DNA of 64,000 nt from Augochlora pura. Its lineage: Eukaryota; Arthropoda; Insecta; Hymenoptera; Halictidae. Below are positions 49,537-62,432 of this stretch, piece after piece (the first letter of the stretch is position 1; each line of letters begins with the position of its first letter). The stretch lies in assembly GCF_028453695.1 (NCBI RefSeq), contig NC_135772.1:6882001-6946000 (forward strand), written 5' to 3'. A model generated the notes under the pieces. It was not told where the DNA came from, did not search any database, and saw only the letters and a list, made by a program, of their open reading frames with translations. The translations under genes were made by a program, and so were the position numbers.

Positions 49537-51963
49537 TCATATTTACGTTTACTATTGTAGAGAATTTCGTCCGGGAATTAAATTAAATTAGTAGACAATT
49601 TTATTCGGCCACGCTGTGATGTAGTATGAAATTCTTTTGATGCAGCTACGTGCAAAATTCTTTGATAAATATTCCATTCTGTCGCAAAGGAGAATTTATA
49701 CTTCGTTTAAAAATTATAAGTCGCTTGCATTTTAATAAGATTAAACATTTTCTAAGCATAAGTATTATTTTTCCTTTAGACAAATTAGTTCGGGAATGCA
49801 GTCTCTGTATGTGCATCTCGAAAACCCAAAATGTAATTTTTGTGAAGTACAAATAAAGATTAATACATCTATGAATATTCTTTCACTTTCGGATTCAATT
49901 ATCTTAAGTTTATGCATATATATTAATTTTCCAGAAATTAAATTAAAGATGATATTTTTTTTATTAACCATAAGATTCTTTGTGGTAAAAAAAGAAAAAT
50001 AAAGATTCTATGAACTTTTATCAATATCCATACAAGATGTTACAAATATATGTAGATTAACGATCTATCTATAGGATTTCAACATCCGCCAGGTGTCTGA
50101 GTTTTTGTATTAGTTAAATGGTATTTCATTCGTTCCGAATGTTTAATTACCGAAAAGAATTATTGCACATCGTGCTAAATTCAAATTGTACGGTCTGTTT
50201 AAAGACACTCGTAAATAGGATGCGGTGACCGTATCTTTATGACAACGCGTTTACCAATGGTAACCACAAATATACCACGATTCCACGAATTGTCCCTTAA
50301 CGAAGACGGAAATCTGTGAGAGCTTCTTGCGGTACGATAATGATTATTGTTTCTCCTCTTATCAGTGAAAACAGGTGATGTTTTAGACTTTTAATCGAAT
50401 AATATTTTTGTCCACGTAAGGTAAGTGTGTCAATTAACGTGGCACCTCTTGGTATACTATAATCTGACAATGACTTTATTTCTAGTTAAAAACAACATTA
50501 TTAAATTGAAAATATTTTATTTTGCAAATAAAATTTCATTTGTAACTTTTATAGTCGAATCAAAACTTTAACTTCTTCATAAAATACGTTAATTAATTTT
50601 TTAAATTCTATGATGCAAGACTTGGTGTATTTTTGCCTTAATCTTGTTGAAATACTCGAGACACACGTTGCAAATAAAGATGAAGAAAATACAAGAATGA
50701 TTCTGAGAACAAAAAATTTCAAAAACGGAAGAATTAACTATTGCATTCAAAAAACTTTACCAAATTACTGGACAGCAATAACATAATCGACTTCTTAAGT
50801 ATATTTTGCTATTTAAAGTAATTCGGTGATTAGAACAAATTTAAATTTTGTTTATATAATTGTACATTATATAATGAAAAATTTATAATGAAAAATATTT
50901 GAGTTCAACCAATAATTCGATGAGAACGTTAACAAAATTGTACCAAAATAATTCGGTTTACAGATGTCGAACAATGTCCTGTCGTAAAAAAAGAGTAAGC
51001 GTAGTTCAAATAAGTCCAAAACATAAATATACAAAAACCTGATATTCTCAATAAAATTCACACGTCAAATATTTAATTTAAAAACTGACGAAGGTACACG
51101 GTTTATAGAATGAAATTAAATTAAATACATGTTTAAAAGTAGTTTAAAAAGAATGTGCTTTCAAACATCGGAATAAAAATTCATGGAAATCCGTGTCTTA
51201 TCGATCTTTAATCGTTTCATATTCAATACACCTATATGCGTTCGCAATGTATTTTTATGTGTCATACATAATAACGAGTGTGTCACAATAAAACTTTATG
51301 AAACTTTTTATATCGAATATATGGAAGCTCTTTAAAAGGATTTAAATTCTATGCGATATCAACTTTCGCAGACAGGTTTTAAAAAACAAGTGGAGTTGTC
51401 CGATTACAGAAATTTAGGAAATTATAGGTCGGCTATATCGAATTTAAGAAACCTTCGTCTGTGTGGAACGGTACACTACGGAGGAGGATAATCCTCGTTA
51501 GATGATAGCTTTAAAAAAACAAATATCGTAAATATTGATGTAATTATATGATGCGTTGAAAAATGCAATCTAGTTCTTTTTATAAGAAATACTTCAGTGT
51601 TCAGAAGTTCCAGTTTTAAACGCGAATTTTTCTGTTCCTCTTAATTAGAAAACTGTAGATACTTCTGCAAATTTCTTCTTTCGTGGATACATTTCAATGA
51701 AGTACGATTTTCTTTGCTCTATTAATACTATAAATTTTGATGCAAAAGAAATATTGCCTGCATCGATAACAAGAAACAACAGTTAAATATAAACCTGCTT
51801 TAGCTTTTGAGAAATTTAGAGTTCAAAAGAAGTGTAACAATTTGTTATTAGTCTGCAAATGTTTCCGTTGGTTTACATTTGATCTACCACTAATTCTTTC
51901 CATAGACACATAGAATCTGAAATCTAGTTGCAAAATAGATCTAATAGAAAATGCAGATCGTCG
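49537..51963. other. AT-rich non-coding stretch
   Basis: No gene or transposon recognised. Frames at 49646-49856 are open on both strands and have no features. Confidence 0.5.
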
Positions 51964-52006
51964 GACGGGTGGAAACATCAGACGGGTGGAAACATCAAAC
52001 GGGTGA
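51964..52006. repeat. 17-bp tandem repeat, 2.5 units
   Basis: GACGGGTGGAAACATCA occurs twice perfectly, followed by a partial third unit. Confidence 0.95.
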
Positions 52007-52560
52007 GTACATTTCGATTATCCTCTGTGGGAATCTCTGGTGAATAAATTCTTATGCGGATAAATTTTCATTCGTTTAACTAATTATTTTTCTGTCGTAT
52101 TATCTTGTTCATGTCGAATACAAATTTATTCATTACTCTTTATCCCTAATCCATCATCTGAATAAAATTTGTCCAAACTCTGGACTCATTGAAGCGGGGG
52201 AGGTTAAATTATGTTACAATCGTCCGAACCACGTTTGGCCTACACATTGAAAGGCTTAAAGACAAAGTAAACTCGTTAATATAGAGGTGAAGAAAATAAT
52301 ACGCGAAGGGGTTATGAAAAAGGAACTATGAATGTATAACAATGAAACTACTTCCGCGACGCGGACCGCGATTAATTTTTAAGCATCCATGCAGAGGGAA
52401 GATGACTCGCCGATAAAATGATGGCACTGTTCGAGAATAAAACGGGCAGATGAAGGAAAACACTCGTCAGTTTCAGCACTGGACGTGGCAACGGTGGTCA
52501 GAACGATAACCTCTATGAAAACTTGAGCGATAGAGAGCCGGTTATCTCTGAGCCTGTTAT
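52007..52560. other. Non-coding stretch
   Basis: No gene recognised; mixed composition leading into the CT-rich tract. Confidence 0.5.
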
Positions 52561-52563
52561 CGG

Positions 52564-52585
52564 TCTCTCTCTCTCTCTCTCTCTC
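52564..52585. repeat. (TC)11 microsatellite
   Basis: Eleven TC units followed by a CT-rich tract to about 52620. The 97-codon minus-strand frame over it (52379-52672) is Arg/Glu-rich because of this tract. Confidence 0.95.
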
Positions 52586-52589
52586 CCCT

Positions 52590-54414
52590 CCCTCCCTCTC
52601 CCTCTTTCTCCTCACTCTCCTTTTACCACCTCCTTCGAATCGCGACGAAATTATTCCCCACCAATAACGCATCCGTTATACATTTGGAGTAATCTACCAC
52701 GACGGACAGGCGCCGTTCGTCAATGTTGTTCGGCTCGGGCAACGTTTGGCATTAAAAACTCTTCGACACACCGACTCTGGAATGCACACTAACCTAACGC
52801 AGCTAGATTTTCCACGCTGCTCCCCATCCTTTGATTATAATTTTCCGACTGCAAAATGAAAATTTCACTTCTTGCGTTTCGAATTCGGTTCAACCTCTTA
52901 CACCATAACAACGGTGCAACGTTAATATTAAGGAATCCTTCAATATGGAATACGAGTGGAGCAAAGAGACATTTTAACTATTTCCAGAACTATTGAAGAT
53001 ATATATTTACGATTTTCCTCCGGTAATTCTAAAAGACACGCGTATCCGAACAAATTTTGTTTCAACGAATGAAAATATTATATATTTTTTTTTTTAAATA
53101 ATGTCATGATTTTAAAATCTGAAAGAAATATGTTCGTCTTCTATGAGCTCTTCTATTTCCATTTCAATTTTTTATTTGCGGATACTTTGAAACTGTAATA
53201 AGATGGGGCGAAGAAGGTCGCGACGTGCACCGACTTAAGTAAACGGACCGCGGTACTGCACTATGATTCATTTAATTCTTTTATTTTTATTTTTTTTCAT
53301 AATAGTTTTATTTTGTTTAGTGAAATGACCATATAAGAATATAAACGTTTTACAGTGAGCTTTGTTTGCTAATACAGTTCACGACTATGAATTACTGACA
53401 TGTTTGGCATTCCTCTTTTCTTCATTTAGTCAATCAGTTAATGCAAATTGCATTTTTCTCGAATTAATAATTCCATATTCTCTTATAGGTTTAAAACGTT
53501 CACAATATTTTAAGCAAATCCAAATAGAAGAATAAATGCTTCTGTCTCCTTTCTATTAAAAATATATTACAATTCAAATTTATAATAGAAATCTATTATG
53601 ATTCCATTTTATATTAAACCATTTAATTAACACAACCGTCGGTATGCAAAAATTACTGACGATTTTTATCATTAGCCTTCGTCTTTATTGTTAGTGAAAC
53701 TATTTTCTCGTAAGAAATATTTTATTGTAACATACGAATTATTGTAACAAACTGTTACAATAATAAACACATTTCTTTGTTCCATTCATGAGTTCCAATT
53801 CTTTCTACTGAGATATAAATAACATCTAATGACGTCAAAAAATCATTTTCTGCACCTGGAATGAAACGCCTTTGCAATTATATCACTCTTATCGCAAGTG
53901 TGCAATATGTAAAACTGATCGACAAGAAGATCGTATACCAGCAACTGACACCAAACTTTTTCTACACTTTTTTACAGGGAATTTCGCGGGATGAAATGCG
54001 AAACCACGGTAACTCGGAAGATTCGCGGAAGATACGAGCGCTAGCTGGTTGCACTATTCGTCGAGTATCTTTTCGTTACGAACGTTTTCTCGATCCGCCA
54101 CCGATACGATCGTTTATTTATAGCCGATAGCCGACACACTTAATAGGATGCTGTTATTGTTACGCGTTCCGCGTGAAAATAATATGAATACCGCGGAAGT
54201 GCGACCCTTAGTAAAGATACTGCTCCTGTTTATCCACCTTTCATGACGGCAGTGTCTCAGTAATCCACCCCGAACGCGTTTCAAACGATTTTTACACGTC
54301 GCTTAACATCCTCTAAAAAATCACGATATTTTACCAAAAGAAAACGGTAGATTCACTTCCGTCGTCGTATAGTCCATCGAGTCTTGTATAGTTTCTGTCG
54401 CATTTTAACCCCTT
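52590..54414. other. Non-coding stretch with one palindrome
   Basis: At 53739-53763 the exact 10-bp arms TTATTGTAAC/GTTACAATAA flank a 5-base loop, and the left arm is duplicated just upstream. No gene recognised. Confidence 0.5.
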
Positions 54415-54590
54415 CGCACCACGATTCTTCTCTCAATTGTTTTGATTAACACGTCTTCGTTCATAACGCGTTCGCAACCAGTGAACATAATTATTTAAAA
54501 TTGTAACGCATAATATGATATTTAGAGAATGCACAACGTTCCCCTGACGACATTTTTATCATACTTTGTAAGAGGATAACATGTATTTAA
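54415..54590 (+). mobile_element. TTAA-flanked repeat terminus
   Basis: TTAACCCCTTCGCACCACG at 54415 looks like the left end of a TTAA element. The following 160 bp align with 30133-30265. No right terminus is seen. Confidence 0.45.
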
Positions 54591-56128
54591 TACGATAAAT
54601 ACGATAAATATTCGCTATTTTTGATGTTGCAGGTGTTGTAAAAATTAGTATAAATTCATCAGCGTATTTAAAATTCAAAATTCAAATTACAAGAAAAGAA
54701 TGTCGCGCGCATCTAACGTTAATGCTATCAACTTGCACAGTAGAGCACGGTAAACTGTTAGTTCTCTTAATTTCAGACTACTGTCTCGTTAACACATTTA
54801 TTACATTTCCGAACGACGATAGTCGAGTAATTTATTCGGCGCAGTCGTCAAGAAATATCGGCGGAATCGGTTACCCCTCGACGAAGTATTAAATCACAGC
54901 CACGCGGATTGCCCTTTTTACGTAAAACGGCAAAGATCAAATGTTACAGAGTCGCATGCATAAACCGGATAAACATATACGGTTTATCGGACCGCTACGT
55001 TTTTTCGAGTGCGACGGCATTTTCGTCGCCCAAGGTTTCCCGATCTCGTCGATTTTATACGCTGGAAATTACGGAAACGATAATCCATACACTGACGTTG
55101 CAGAGTATGCGATTGACAAATCTATTTATGTAAGATGTCGAACGTAAGAACCGCGACAGAGGGAGGATGCGACGCAGCGACGATGAAGAAATAATCACGA
55201 CTCCAGGGAAACGAACTTGGTAAGATGCTTCGTCGAATGAATGTTGAGAATTATATTTTCAACGTTTTCAACACGTTCGGAGATGTTGACGTGAACATAC
55301 TGGATACGTCACTGTGTAAGATAGCAAAGAAGATGTGCGAAAACAATATCGGTGTGTAAACAGAGTTAACAATATCGTTGGTGTGTCCATATACCGTTCT
55401 CATCGTCGAAATGTTATTATTGACAAGACCGAGGAGCAGACAATTATTAAAATTTAAGTTTTATTTGAAAACAATATTATAACAAACTTGAAAGTACTTC
55501 TAAGATAGCAAAGTGTAAGCTTAGATACATCAATATCTGTAAGAAGAAGACGAATGCATTTTGTTCAGAATTACGTTTCTGTTCGTAATAAAAATTTAGT
55601 CAAATGTTTTTGAATGATTGAATTTACAGAAGTAATTGTTAAATATTTACATCGAAGTAGAATTGTCTGTATTTGTGCCGGCGATTTTTAAAGTGAAATC
55701 AGGTCATAAAAACCAAAAGAATAGAGATTTGGCAGTACTAAATAATTATTAAGCAATTCTTAACTATAAATTATAGACTTTCGGAAATTATATGATGATT
55801 GCCGGTAGATATTACGTTAACCGGCAAAGTCTGAGAGCCGAAAATAAAATTCTCGATAATTATTCTAAAAAAAGTGCCGTAATATTTCACCAAATTCACT
55901 AGTTCTGTTTAGGAAAACCCAGGGTTTAGTTTGGAGACAATGGCGCGAGAAGCTACATTGAAATTTGTCTGTTTCGCATGTCGAAACTGGCGGCAGTTCG
56001 GTAAATCCTCGACAGTATCTTATCGCGACACACTTGCTACGCGATTATCTGTTTCTCATTTACTCGAAATGAGACAACGCCGGCGGCCGGCTTAGCCTCG
56101 TCGATCGTAATCGAAGCACGAATAAATA
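54591..56128. other. Non-coding stretch
   Basis: GC-richer patches at 54780-55200 and 55930-56110. Frames at 54909-55147 overlap in different phases and have no recognisable features. Confidence 0.45.
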
Positions 56129-56240
56129 TTAGGCTGATTGGAAAGTTCTGCCGCTAGATTCAACGAGAGATTTTCACAAATTGCAGGTAGTTCGAGTGTG
56201 CAGTCGTTTTTAGCTCTTGGAATACTAAGCTAGAAAAAGG
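56129..56240 (+). mobile_element. Mariner-type 5' terminus
   Basis: After a TA dinucleotide (56127-56128) the sequence TTAGGCTGATTGGAAAGTTC is a mariner-type terminal repeat, followed by an untranslated leader with GAGTGTGCAGTCGTTTT. Around 56230 CTAGAAAAAGGG may be the mutated start of the transposase. No transposase sequence follows. It is a truncated copy, distinct from the 3410 element by its terminus. Confidence 0.6.
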
Positions 56241-57640
56241 GACGCTTATGTTCCTGGAAAAATGACCTACCGTTCGGTACATATTTGATTGGCAAACGTG
56301 TCCCGCGACAAGGTACATCGTGGCCTTGCCTTTCGTACGTGCAATGAAATCTGCGGCGGATACGGTTGGAAATTTTGCATCGCGCTCTTGGATTAATAAT
56401 TTTGTTATCGCTAGTTTGTATACTGCTTAATGAGAATCAAATTTACTTTATGCACACCGTTATCTACAATCGTGTCGTGTATTATAATATACTAATGAAA
56501 AAAATTCTTTTTTCATGAGTGCACACAACTCTACAGATTTTGTCTACTAAGATTTTAAATCTAGGTCACTTAGATTTATAAGACTTATTTGTTTATAAGA
56601 ATTAGAAAAGACTTTAAATCTAAAAGTCTACAGATTTTGGTGACGAATGCACAAGATCCGCGGTCCACTTGTACACGTCACGTATACAGACGTAGATAGG
56701 TGCGATAATGTGAAACAAAAAATAATAATCGAACGGAATCGGCACTGGTTCAATATCGCAAGAGTATTTACACAAGTTATATACTGATAAAATTAAAATA
56801 TTTGGTTTACTGCGTTCAGTACCTGATACGTTACTGTCACAAGTAGATAGAGCTGGAAATGAGTTGAGAAGGTAGTGAAGTATCGGCGGCGAAAACAAAG
56901 TCGTGATTCGAATGACATCGTTACGGAATATCATTTATGAATGTTACAAATGTTGCGTAAATAAAAGCGAAATAACAGTTCAGAATGAAATGAATAATCT
57001 TCTAATATGAAACTATCAATGATAAGGATGTAGAGAAGCATTAACTCGATCTAGAAAATACTATAATATTAGGTCCAAAGATGATAGCAATTAATTCCGC
57101 GGTTAACGGATTATTCTACGAAATTACAATAATTTCCATCTCTATTGCACGTCGTAGATTTCGATTCATAACACTAGATACATCAGTGCAGAAAGTATAT
57201 TTTACACCGCGATGAATAATCACATTTACTAGTTGATAATGCTACACTGAACACTGCGAAAAACGTCTCATCAAATTATCTGTTCTTCTTTCATGGAAAC
57301 TAGAAGCGATGCCACGATACCGGAAATGAGTTTGGCCTAGCGAGTTCAAATCATTCGAGTCGCGAAGCGAGAAAAACCGAATCTAGTCATTACGGTATTA
57401 GCCAACGGAAAATAAAAATAAAATTATTTTGTGCATCACTCTCGTGTAGAATGACGTAAGATGGTTCCATGAATATTTTTTCGTTACTTTTAACTTATTG
57501 TAATTAATGAAAGAGGTATTGTAATCAATGATTATTGAAATAAATAATTGTATAAATGTTTTCTACAATTTACTTACAACTTTTATCTATTTAAATAAAT
57601 TCCGCAGTTTGGTCGTTACGGAAGATCAGGTATAGCGTTA
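56241..57640. other. Non-coding stretch
   Basis: No gene recognised. A local repeat of CTACAGATTTTG and TTTAAATCTA motifs lies at 56530-56640. Confidence 0.5.
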
Positions 57641-57649
57641 GGGTTTTTC

Positions 57650-58113
57650 ACCCCCGTGTCGTCGCAACAAGAAGAGGAGAGACTTTCGCAATTTTCAAAA
57701 TATTTTTCGAAGAGAGGTACGGTAATATTGAAAATGTCGATGAAGCCGACTGCTTCTACGACCAGGCCCTTTCACAGTGCCAGCGACCTCGTCACAGCTG
57801 GGTTCAAGGCGATGAGAAGCCGAACTCGAAGTATGCAGCTCGCACGAGGACACCAACGTCCTCAGATTCTCGGCCCTTCATCTGTAATTTACATTCGTCT
57901 CGTAACCCGCCGCCGAAGGCCATACGAATATCCGGCAGTCGCGAGTCTAATGCCAAGGAACTTTCTTCTCTGTCGCGGAGGAGAGGAAACGAGCAACGAG
58001 GAATAAATACGCCGCCATTGACGTGCCGTCGCGATCGTTTGATCGGCGACAAAAGTGGCAATTCGCTCGGAAAATGTAATGAATGCGAGGCATATGTACA
58101 TACAACGTACTCG
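57650..58113. other. GC-rich island upstream of a candidate start
   Basis: Frames are open on both strands (plus 57656-58006, minus 57804-58181), neither recognisable. The island abuts the candidate signal-peptide frame at 58114, so it could be a promoter or 5' UTR. Confidence 0.3.
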
Positions 58114-58242
58114 ATGATATACGCGTGGATATCGATAGCTGTCATATTTATTTGCGCCAGGGTGGTTGCCGGTGAATTCAAGCTGACTCCTCTCGACTCG
58201 CCGGATAATATGCGCGCTTTTAAGCAGCCAGTTCCTTTTTAA
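58114..58242 (+). CDS. Candidate secreted micropeptide or signal-peptide exon
   Basis: From ATG 58114 to TAA 58240-58242 the frame codes 42 residues. The first 20 look like a signal peptide: a short start, a hydrophobic core (AWISIAVIFICA) and a plausible cleavage context RVVA/GE. The remaining 22 or so residues are polar and end in PVPF, with no dibasic site or amidation Gly. The start context is weak (T at -3). The TAA stop falls on the TTAA that begins the repeat at 58239, so the original frame may have continued. A weak GTGAAT donor after codon VVAG would make this a first exon. I recognise no family, and a 42-residue frame can arise by chance. Confidence 0.25.
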   Translation: MIYAWISIAVIFICARVVAGEFKLTPLDSPDNMRAFKQPVPF

Positions 58243-59188
58243 CCCCTTGATGCATAAATATGTTCATCCGCATGTTTCGTTCTGATACAGTAAATTAATT
58301 TTTATATTTGTTTTCACGCTTGTATAAGAATACTCCAACTAAGAAACACGAATATCGGGAAAAGCTCTTTCTCTCAACTTTGTTACGTATAATATTGTTA
58401 CGCATGCAATTTGAAGTAATAATTGATTTCTGTGATAAATGAACTCTAGCAGAAATACTTAATTGATTTTACGAACATATAATAAGTATTTAAAATATAT
58501 ATTTTACGCATTGAACCTGAAATATTTAACTGAAATAAATAATTGCTTTATCGTGCATAAAATGAAATTACATTAATTAATTGAGTGAAACATGAGAAAT
58601 AGCTTATTTTTCAAAACAATTTGTTCGTACTCTTTCAATGGGTTTATTTTCATTCATAAATATTGACTGCAAGAAATAGAATTTCAAATAATTAATAAAA
58701 ATTTGAACACTTAAATACTATTTTAAATACTTATTCCCATGTCATCATAAAGAATTACCGCCACAACTAGTAATTTTCTAATACTTTTTTTAAATATTTT
58801 TAACCAGGTCTGCCAGTTTTCACTTGCTCGTCAAAAGAAAATTGAAATAATTCGTTTCTCTAGTGGTGATAGCTCTTGTGCATGCATAGAGGATGAAGAA
58901 CGATGTGAAATTTAACAAAATTTATATGATTTACAATCGTTCTTTGATAATTTAGTGTGCCTATGACATGCGCGGGCATAATGGTTTATTCGAATTTCTC
59001 GCTGTTTTAGAGCCTTTGACAAATAATAAATTTGAAGTTTTATAACATCCAGACGAGGCAACGAAGATTTCGAATAGAATTTGATAAGCGTAATAAAAAA
59101 AAATAAATTTTCTTTTTCTTACATGGAATGATGGACAGGGAAGACTAATCAGCGTGGCTATGGAAAAAGTTACGGGTCAAGGGGTTGA
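58239..59188. mobile_element. Long TTAA element (~950 bp), non-coding
   Basis: The left end is TTAA then CCCCTTGATGCATAA; the right end, inverted, is TCAA then CCCCTTGACCCGTAAC. The terminal repeats agree at about 12 of the first 15 bases. The 0.9-kb interior is AT-rich without a transposase frame. The right target site is one base off TTAA. Two unrelated elements of the same type could also give this picture. Confidence 0.45.
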
Positions 59189-59659
59189 CGTTGTTTCATG
59201 AAAAAGTTCTTCCTAGGAAATCGTGATTAACTATTTGTTGTATGATCCTCTGACAAGAATGATTTGAATTTATTTATCGTTAATACTTTCCTAGAAGAGA
59301 TACGCTGGCGTCGATATTTATGTTGGCAGCTCCAATTTTTAGATATTCTTGCATATCTCTGTCGTGTATCTTCTGTTTGTTTGAAATTTGGTGTTTGCCT
59401 TTTGTAGTTTATTGTTTCTCCACACTGATAATGCATCATTATCCAAGGAGAAGTCGAATTGTTAATATTGCTCTAGATTTTTCAATTGAACGTGTAATTC
59501 TCGAATAATCCTGGCGTCGGATTGGCATGTATTCAATTTTAATTTTTAATTAAAATATTAGGTTCGTAGTTAGTTATTTGTATGTTGTCATATTTAATAG
59601 AATTTAAATGATATATTTCATGTACATATTTTACATCATAATAGGCAATTTCTTCGAAA

Positions 59660-60020
59660 ATACCGAAAAAACGAGTACAAAGTTATAATCATCGTGCAAA
59701 TGGTGAACCTTTAACAGATAATTGCTACGGACTTCATTATTTCAAGAGAAGATGTAAAACAGAGGTTTAAAAAATTAAATATTCCTGGAAGACTAGAAAA
59801 TTGAATTAAAACTGGAAGTAGGAGAAAGACAACCATTCGTCAAGATAGACGAATAATACGACAAATTGAGAAAAATCTGTTTCTTAATGTCAGAGAATAG
59901 AAAGAAAATTGATATCTGTCCAGTAGAATTACGCAAATAAAATATCGCAGAAATAAAGGCAATTTGCATGATCTTATATCACGAAAAACGCCATATATTA
60001 CAAAAAACGTTGCTGCGAAG
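59660..60020 (+). pseudogene. Tc1-like transposase N-terminal fragment
   Basis: Conceptual translation gives the DNA-binding part of a Tc1-type transposase. The likely start at 59660 is ATA instead of ATG, followed by PKKRVQ and RANGEPL. A frameshift near 59712 moves to the frame with ATDFIISREDV (helix-turn-helix), KKLNIPGRLEN, then GSRRKTTIRQDRRIIRQIEKN (the GRPRKTT AT-hook-like linker, with the second Arg/Pro changed), SSRITQIKYRRNKG (second helix-turn-helix) and SRKTPYITKN. Three in-frame stops (TGA 59802, TAG near 59898, TGA near 59910) interrupt it. Homology ends at about 60020, before any catalytic DDE residue. The family is clear from motif order. It is a dead relic; the TTAGG at about 59560 may be its terminal repeat. 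Confidence 0.8.
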
Positions 60021-62330
60021 CCCCCATTTATTAATATGGCACCGAGGCTGTGTACGCAAGTACGTATACATCTAACCTGGTCGTGAACTGTATCATCTTG
60101 TCTGCTGAAAGAGCACGAATTCCGACTATTATCGTTTTAATAACCATTGAAATCTACGCCAGCAGTCATTGTATGCATGTACACGGACAGCATATAAGCC
60201 ACGTCAAACAGAGCATGACGATAAAGCGCCGATAACGCAGCGAGATAACACCCGCGTCTCGTCATGAGAGTTAACACGAATGTAACGAAACGGAGGCTCG
60301 TTTCTTTTCAGCCCCTGGAAATTCCTCGGCCGAAAATTTTACCGAGCGAAGCGAAAAATCCGGCAGATTAACCGGCGTGCCGATAACGATAACGACGATA
60401 ACAAGCGGTGACGTCGCGATCGTAACGCGCGACCGTCGAACACTGTCAACCCGCTCTGTACTGTTGCTAGGGTCCTTAGGGGACATTTGCCAAATATATA
60501 CCGATCCTAGTAACACGGAAATACACTAAATCGCACACATGAATTAAATCGTTAGCATTTATTACGCGCAGCAAGAATAAATTAACAATTATTAGTACGT
60601 TTACATTAATTCTTACAATATTGTAGAATAATTTGGACATTGTAGAAAAGAATGGCACGTAGTCCAAACTGAATTTTATGCTGCGCGATTAATCCTTCCA
60701 GCAACGAACGATTAAAAATCACCTTAAAATCACCCAGACTTACAAAATCACCACGAAATGGGAATTAATTGGGAGCTCTGAACTTTTCACCTCGAATTTC
60801 GAAATTGAACCTTGAGAAAACAACGAAAATTAAATGATCATTATTCGTTAATGCTTTCATTGGGTTGAGATCAGAGTACAGAATTCATTGGCCTTTATAT
60901 TGTGGTCATGTAACATGTAGATATAGATTAGATCGTGTAATAATAAGATATGAATTTTTTGCTCGTGGAACTGCACGTCATTTACATACGAGCTGAAAAA
61001 GTATTTTAACCTGTAGTTACATAGTCTTGTACAGAAGCTAATCATACATTTGCTATTTATGTAACATAATTATCAGACTCTATTACCCGTTTCATCGACT
61101 TTAAAACTCTACAGTAATGAAGTATTATTCAAATGATATCATTCTTATTATGTCTCATCAGTATGATTAGTTTCTAACGTCGTTATGATTTTTGTTCCGT
61201 TTCCATTTATAATTATTAATTATGTTCTGTTAAATTATCATATGCTTCGTGTACTATTGACAAATGCGTGTTGCAGTGTGCACAAGCGATCTCGTTTTGC
61301 TGACTATACTGTGCGTAACTGTTTAATTATTTCAACAGTTAAGTGGCAGCCTACATCTAATAAAACGTTTCGTGAAATTTAATTAAATTTTAATTTCCTT
61401 TCGAGGCTGATAAAAAACTGAAAAGATGAACAAACTTGCGTTTGATTCAAGTTTCCATAAATTATTTCACGGGCATTGACAGTTACGTAATAACGAGCAG
61501 ACTAATTAATGGTAACGGTACAACTTCCCGTTCGAGTACAAAACGAATCAATATTACCAGCTTCTCCTTGAGGCTCGGCAATTTGTCATCAAATTGAGCA
61601 TTGTTTCAAACTTATCGGTGTGCTCATGATAACGGGCGCGATAATGCAATTTCAAGAATACCTGCACCGTATTTTAGCCTAAACCGTCCGACAAATTTCT
61701 TTTGAACGCATTACGGAAACAATAATATTCGTTGACGATTAATACTTCGCTGTTATGAAAATCGCTAGTTACTTAACTGCTTCAAAATGCAATTACTTGC
61801 ATTTTACATTTTGCAAAAACTGTGATTTTGCTATAGGAAGTTGCTATGAAATTTTCATTTGTATATTGTCGCCGCATCGACGAATCCGAGGGCAGAGAGT
61901 TAAGTATAAGTTCATAAATAGTATTTAGGACATCATGTCGAAGAAATTATTGCGTAACAAGCAAGAACAAATACATAAATAATTACATGAAAAATAAGAA
62001 TACCACTACTGTAATAAATTGTATTTTAATCCTTACAGGACTATAAGTTTACTAAGAGTAAATATAAGTATGTAACTGTTTAGGTTACTTTGTTTAGACG
62101 TAAAATAAATAAAAATTATAAGAAAAATATATAATAATGTGTAGTTTTTTTTAAATTATTTGGGAAATATTTTTTCCAATGAATTATTAAAGTTGCACGA
62201 GTTATAGTTAAGCTATATTATAACATGATGTCATTATCAGGCATTTAATAACATAAATCAAGTAAGAAAACACAGTAATATATTATTACACAACACAATA
62301 AACTGAAATAATAACAGGGTACAGCACGCG
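60021..62330. other. Non-coding stretch
   Basis: A GC-richer part at 60200-60480 has short frames only. The rest is AT-rich with no feature recognised. Confidence 0.5.
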
Positions 62331-62432
62331 AATGTTTTATTATTGGCGCCAATTGTTTTAACAGTTTTTCTTCTAATCGTTCCCTGAATTGCTATGCGAG
62401 CACTCGGGTATCGACGCGTGGGTGTTTTTTTT

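Noticed and set aside
49312..49586. Frames running through the N gap
   Set aside because: They exist only because N's were translated.
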